From Clostridia bacterium (GTDB lineage Bacteria > Bacillota_A > Clostridia > Christensenellales > UBA1242): a stretch of 7,477 nt of DNA. Both the position numbers and the translations under genes were made by a program. The stretch is from positions 1-7,477 of the forward strand of contig JAFTUZ010000087.1 of assembly GCA_017466005.1 (NCBI GenBank). The letters run 5' to 3'. Of this stretch, positions 6,435 through 7,477 are shown piece after piece. The notes beneath the pieces were generated by a model that was not told where the DNA came from, made no database searches, and saw nothing but the letters and a program-made list of their open reading frames with translations. Numbering within the stretch: position 1 is the first letter of the stretch; every line of letters begins with the position of its first letter.

Positions 6435-7061
6435 TCAAAATACTGTTGGTAATATTACAGTAAATAAATATAAACCTAACACAATTACTATAATACACAC
6501 AACAAGGCTTATCCAGCTAAACAAACGTTTTGGAGAAGAAAAACACCCTACTATTGCAAAAATTAAACCAAGTAAATAACAAACCGGCGGAATGGTTACC
6601 ATCATTAATGGCCCAAACACCCAAGTTACAATAACCAAGCCCCAAAACATACCACTTTCGCTGGTTCCGTTGGAAATTCCTGTTGTTAAATATATTAAAA
6701 AATAACAAAATGCAAAAAGTATTAAACCAGAAACGGCTGTTATAAAGCCAGCAGCTGGCATTTTTAATTTACCACGCAAACCTTTTTTGGGTTGCTCTAC
6801 TTCTTCTTGCTCTTCCACAAGTTCTGCTTGTTTTATTTTGCCTGTTTTAGCATCAAAATAAATAGGCGTTTGCAAACTTCTAACCATTTGCCCTGTTTGC
6901 GGATTGCAATATAAATGTGGTTTTGTGATTGATTTTTTTATATCTTCTACTTTTTGTTTTTCTTCTGCAATTTCTTCTTTATCTGTAAAGGTAGCTAATT
7001 CATTTTCGCCAATATAATCTTTATTTAAAAACTTAAACTTTTTTTCTTTTTGCTTTTCCAT
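6435..7061 (-). CDS. Membrane protein with charged cytoplasmic N-terminal domain, family not recognised
   Basis: This is a 208-residue protein. Residues 1-100 are hydrophilic and rich in Lys/Glu. They contain two similar beta-hairpin-like motifs, YCNPQTGQMV (51-60) and YFDAKTGKIK (68-77), each centred on x-T-G-[QK]. Membrane segments follow at about 102-127, 138-173 (long, with GP and PP breaks, perhaps two helices) and 182-206, so 3 or 4 in total. The positive PKKGLRGKLK stretch (91-100) before the first helix suggests a cytoplasmic N-terminus. The gene ends TGA-TAA in tandem. The start ATG 7061 has AGGGGTGG 4 nt upstream. It is first in a two-gene unit with the GNAT-like gene, behind a strong promoter. 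I cannot name a function. Confidence 0.82.
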   Translation of the reverse strand: MEKQKEKKFKFLNKDYIGENELATFTDKEEIAEEKQKVEDIKKSITKPHLYCNPQTGQMVRSLQTPIYFDAKTGKIKQAELVEEQEEVEQPKKGLRGKLKMPAAGFITAVSGLILFAFCYFLIYLTTGISNGTSESGMFWGLVIVTWVFGPLMMVTIPPVCYLLGLIFAIVGCFSSPKRLFSWISLVVCIIVIVLGLYLFTVILPTVF

Positions 7062-7097
7062 ATTACCACCCCTAAAAACACAATCACTTATTTAATA

Positions 7098-7126
7098 ATT
7101 TTATTATTTTAATAAGTTTTTGTCAA
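7098..7126 (-). promoter_or_regulatory. Sigma-A promoter for the membrane protein/GNAT-like unit
   Basis: A perfect TTGACA (7126..7121), a 17-bp spacer and TAAAAT (7103..7098, 5 of 6) lie on the minus strand. The leader to the start codon is about 30 nt. It sits between the rplA terminator and the next gene, as expected for a new transcription unit. Confidence 0.8.
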
Positions 7127-7152
7127 GAAAAAACATTATATACAAAGCAAAC

Positions 7153-7179
7153 AAAAAAGATAGGCAAAGCCCATCTTTT
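7153..7179 (-). terminator. Rho-independent terminator after rplA
   Basis: GATGGGC and GCCTATC pair over 7 bp (one G-U) around a TTT loop on the minus strand, extended by A/T pairs and followed by six T. It starts 13 nt beyond the rplA stop. Confidence 0.9.
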
Positions 7180-7192
7180 ATTTACAAGTTAA

Positions 7193-7477
7193 TTAAGCAA
7201 TTTTAATTCCAGGACCCATTGTTGTTGCAATACTAATAGAACGGAAGTATGTTCCTTTAGCAGCAGCAGGTTTTGCTTTTGTTAAAGCATCAATTAACGC
7301 ATTGTAGTTGTCCATTAATTTTTCTTTACCAAAAGACACTTTACCAATAGGGCAGTGGATTATGTTGTTCTTTTCCAAACGGTATTCAACTTTACCAGCT
7401 TTAACGTCGGCAATAGCTTTTGTTACATCGTTTGTAATTGTTCCACTTTTAATGTTAGGCATTAATCCTTTAGGACC
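7193..7477 (-). CDS. rplA: 50S ribosomal protein L1, C-terminal 94 residues (5' end off window)
   Basis: The frame is open from the right edge to the TAA at 7193 and encodes the C-terminal part of L1 (full length is usually ~230 residues). Family signatures are clear: [13 protein letters not shown] at the start, then [24 protein letters not shown], and the terminal [14 protein letters not shown] with [10 protein letters not shown]1 binds 23S rRNA at the L1 stalk, helps release E-site tRNA, and in many bacteria represses its own operon by binding mRNA. The visible frame simply continues past the edge, so the internal Met at 7462 is not the start. rplK is expected upstream, outside the window. 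A terminator follows at once, so rplJ/rplL are not co-transcribed from here. Confidence 0.98.
   Translation of the reverse strand, partial: GPKGLMPNIKSGTITNDVTKAIADVKAGKVEYRLEKNNIIHCPIGKVSFGKEKLMDNYNALIDALTKAKPAAAKGTYFRSISIATTMGPGIKIA

Noticed and set aside
6517..6708. Minus-strand 63-residue frame
   Set aside because: It is an out-of-frame shadow inside the 208-residue membrane protein gene.
7193..7462. Stand-alone 89-residue protein starting at 7462
   Set aside because: The frame continues to the window edge with GPKGL, a conserved part of ribosomal protein L1, so the Met is internal.

Overview
The window is very AT-rich (roughly 30% GC by eye). Every gene I can support lies on the minus strand. 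The sequence suggests a low-GC Bacillota bacterium, probably an uncultured anaerobic clostridial relative. The reasons are strong AAGGAG-type ribosome binding sites, sigma-A type promoters (TTGACA/TATAAT-like), several stem-plus-T-run terminators, and an N-terminal LTAC lipobox on a GLUG-type surface lipoprotein. TGG encodes Trp and one gene ends in TGA, so the standard bacterial code fits. The exact lineage is an inference.

Layout in transcription order (right to left): the 3' end of rplA (ribosomal protein L1) and its terminator; a sigma-A promoter driving a two-gene unit (a 208-aa membrane protein with a cytoplasmic N-terminal domain, then a 179-aa GNAT-like protein); a short leader with ~45-bp tandem hairpin repeats; tRNA-Arg(UCG) and its terminator; an AT-rich gap of about 230 bp; a promoter with a duplicated GTAGAAT motif; a 391-aa GLUG-type lipoprotein and its terminator; a separately promoted 167-aa DUF308/HdeD-like membrane protein and its terminator; and a very long Sel1-repeat protein whose C-terminus runs off the left edge.

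The last item is one uninterrupted frame covering almost the whole left 3.2 kb. It has no stop inside the window. It is 1068 residues long as seen, with about 26 Sel1-like repeats in two arrays joined by a charged linker.

Most genes appear to be separate transcription units, so there is no clear multi-gene system. The least ordinary pieces are the giant Sel1 scaffold, the hairpin repeats that copy the 5' end of the tRNA directly upstream of it, a rightward terminator-like palindrome with no rightward gene, and the break in the usual L11-L1-L10-L7/L12 gene order after rplA.
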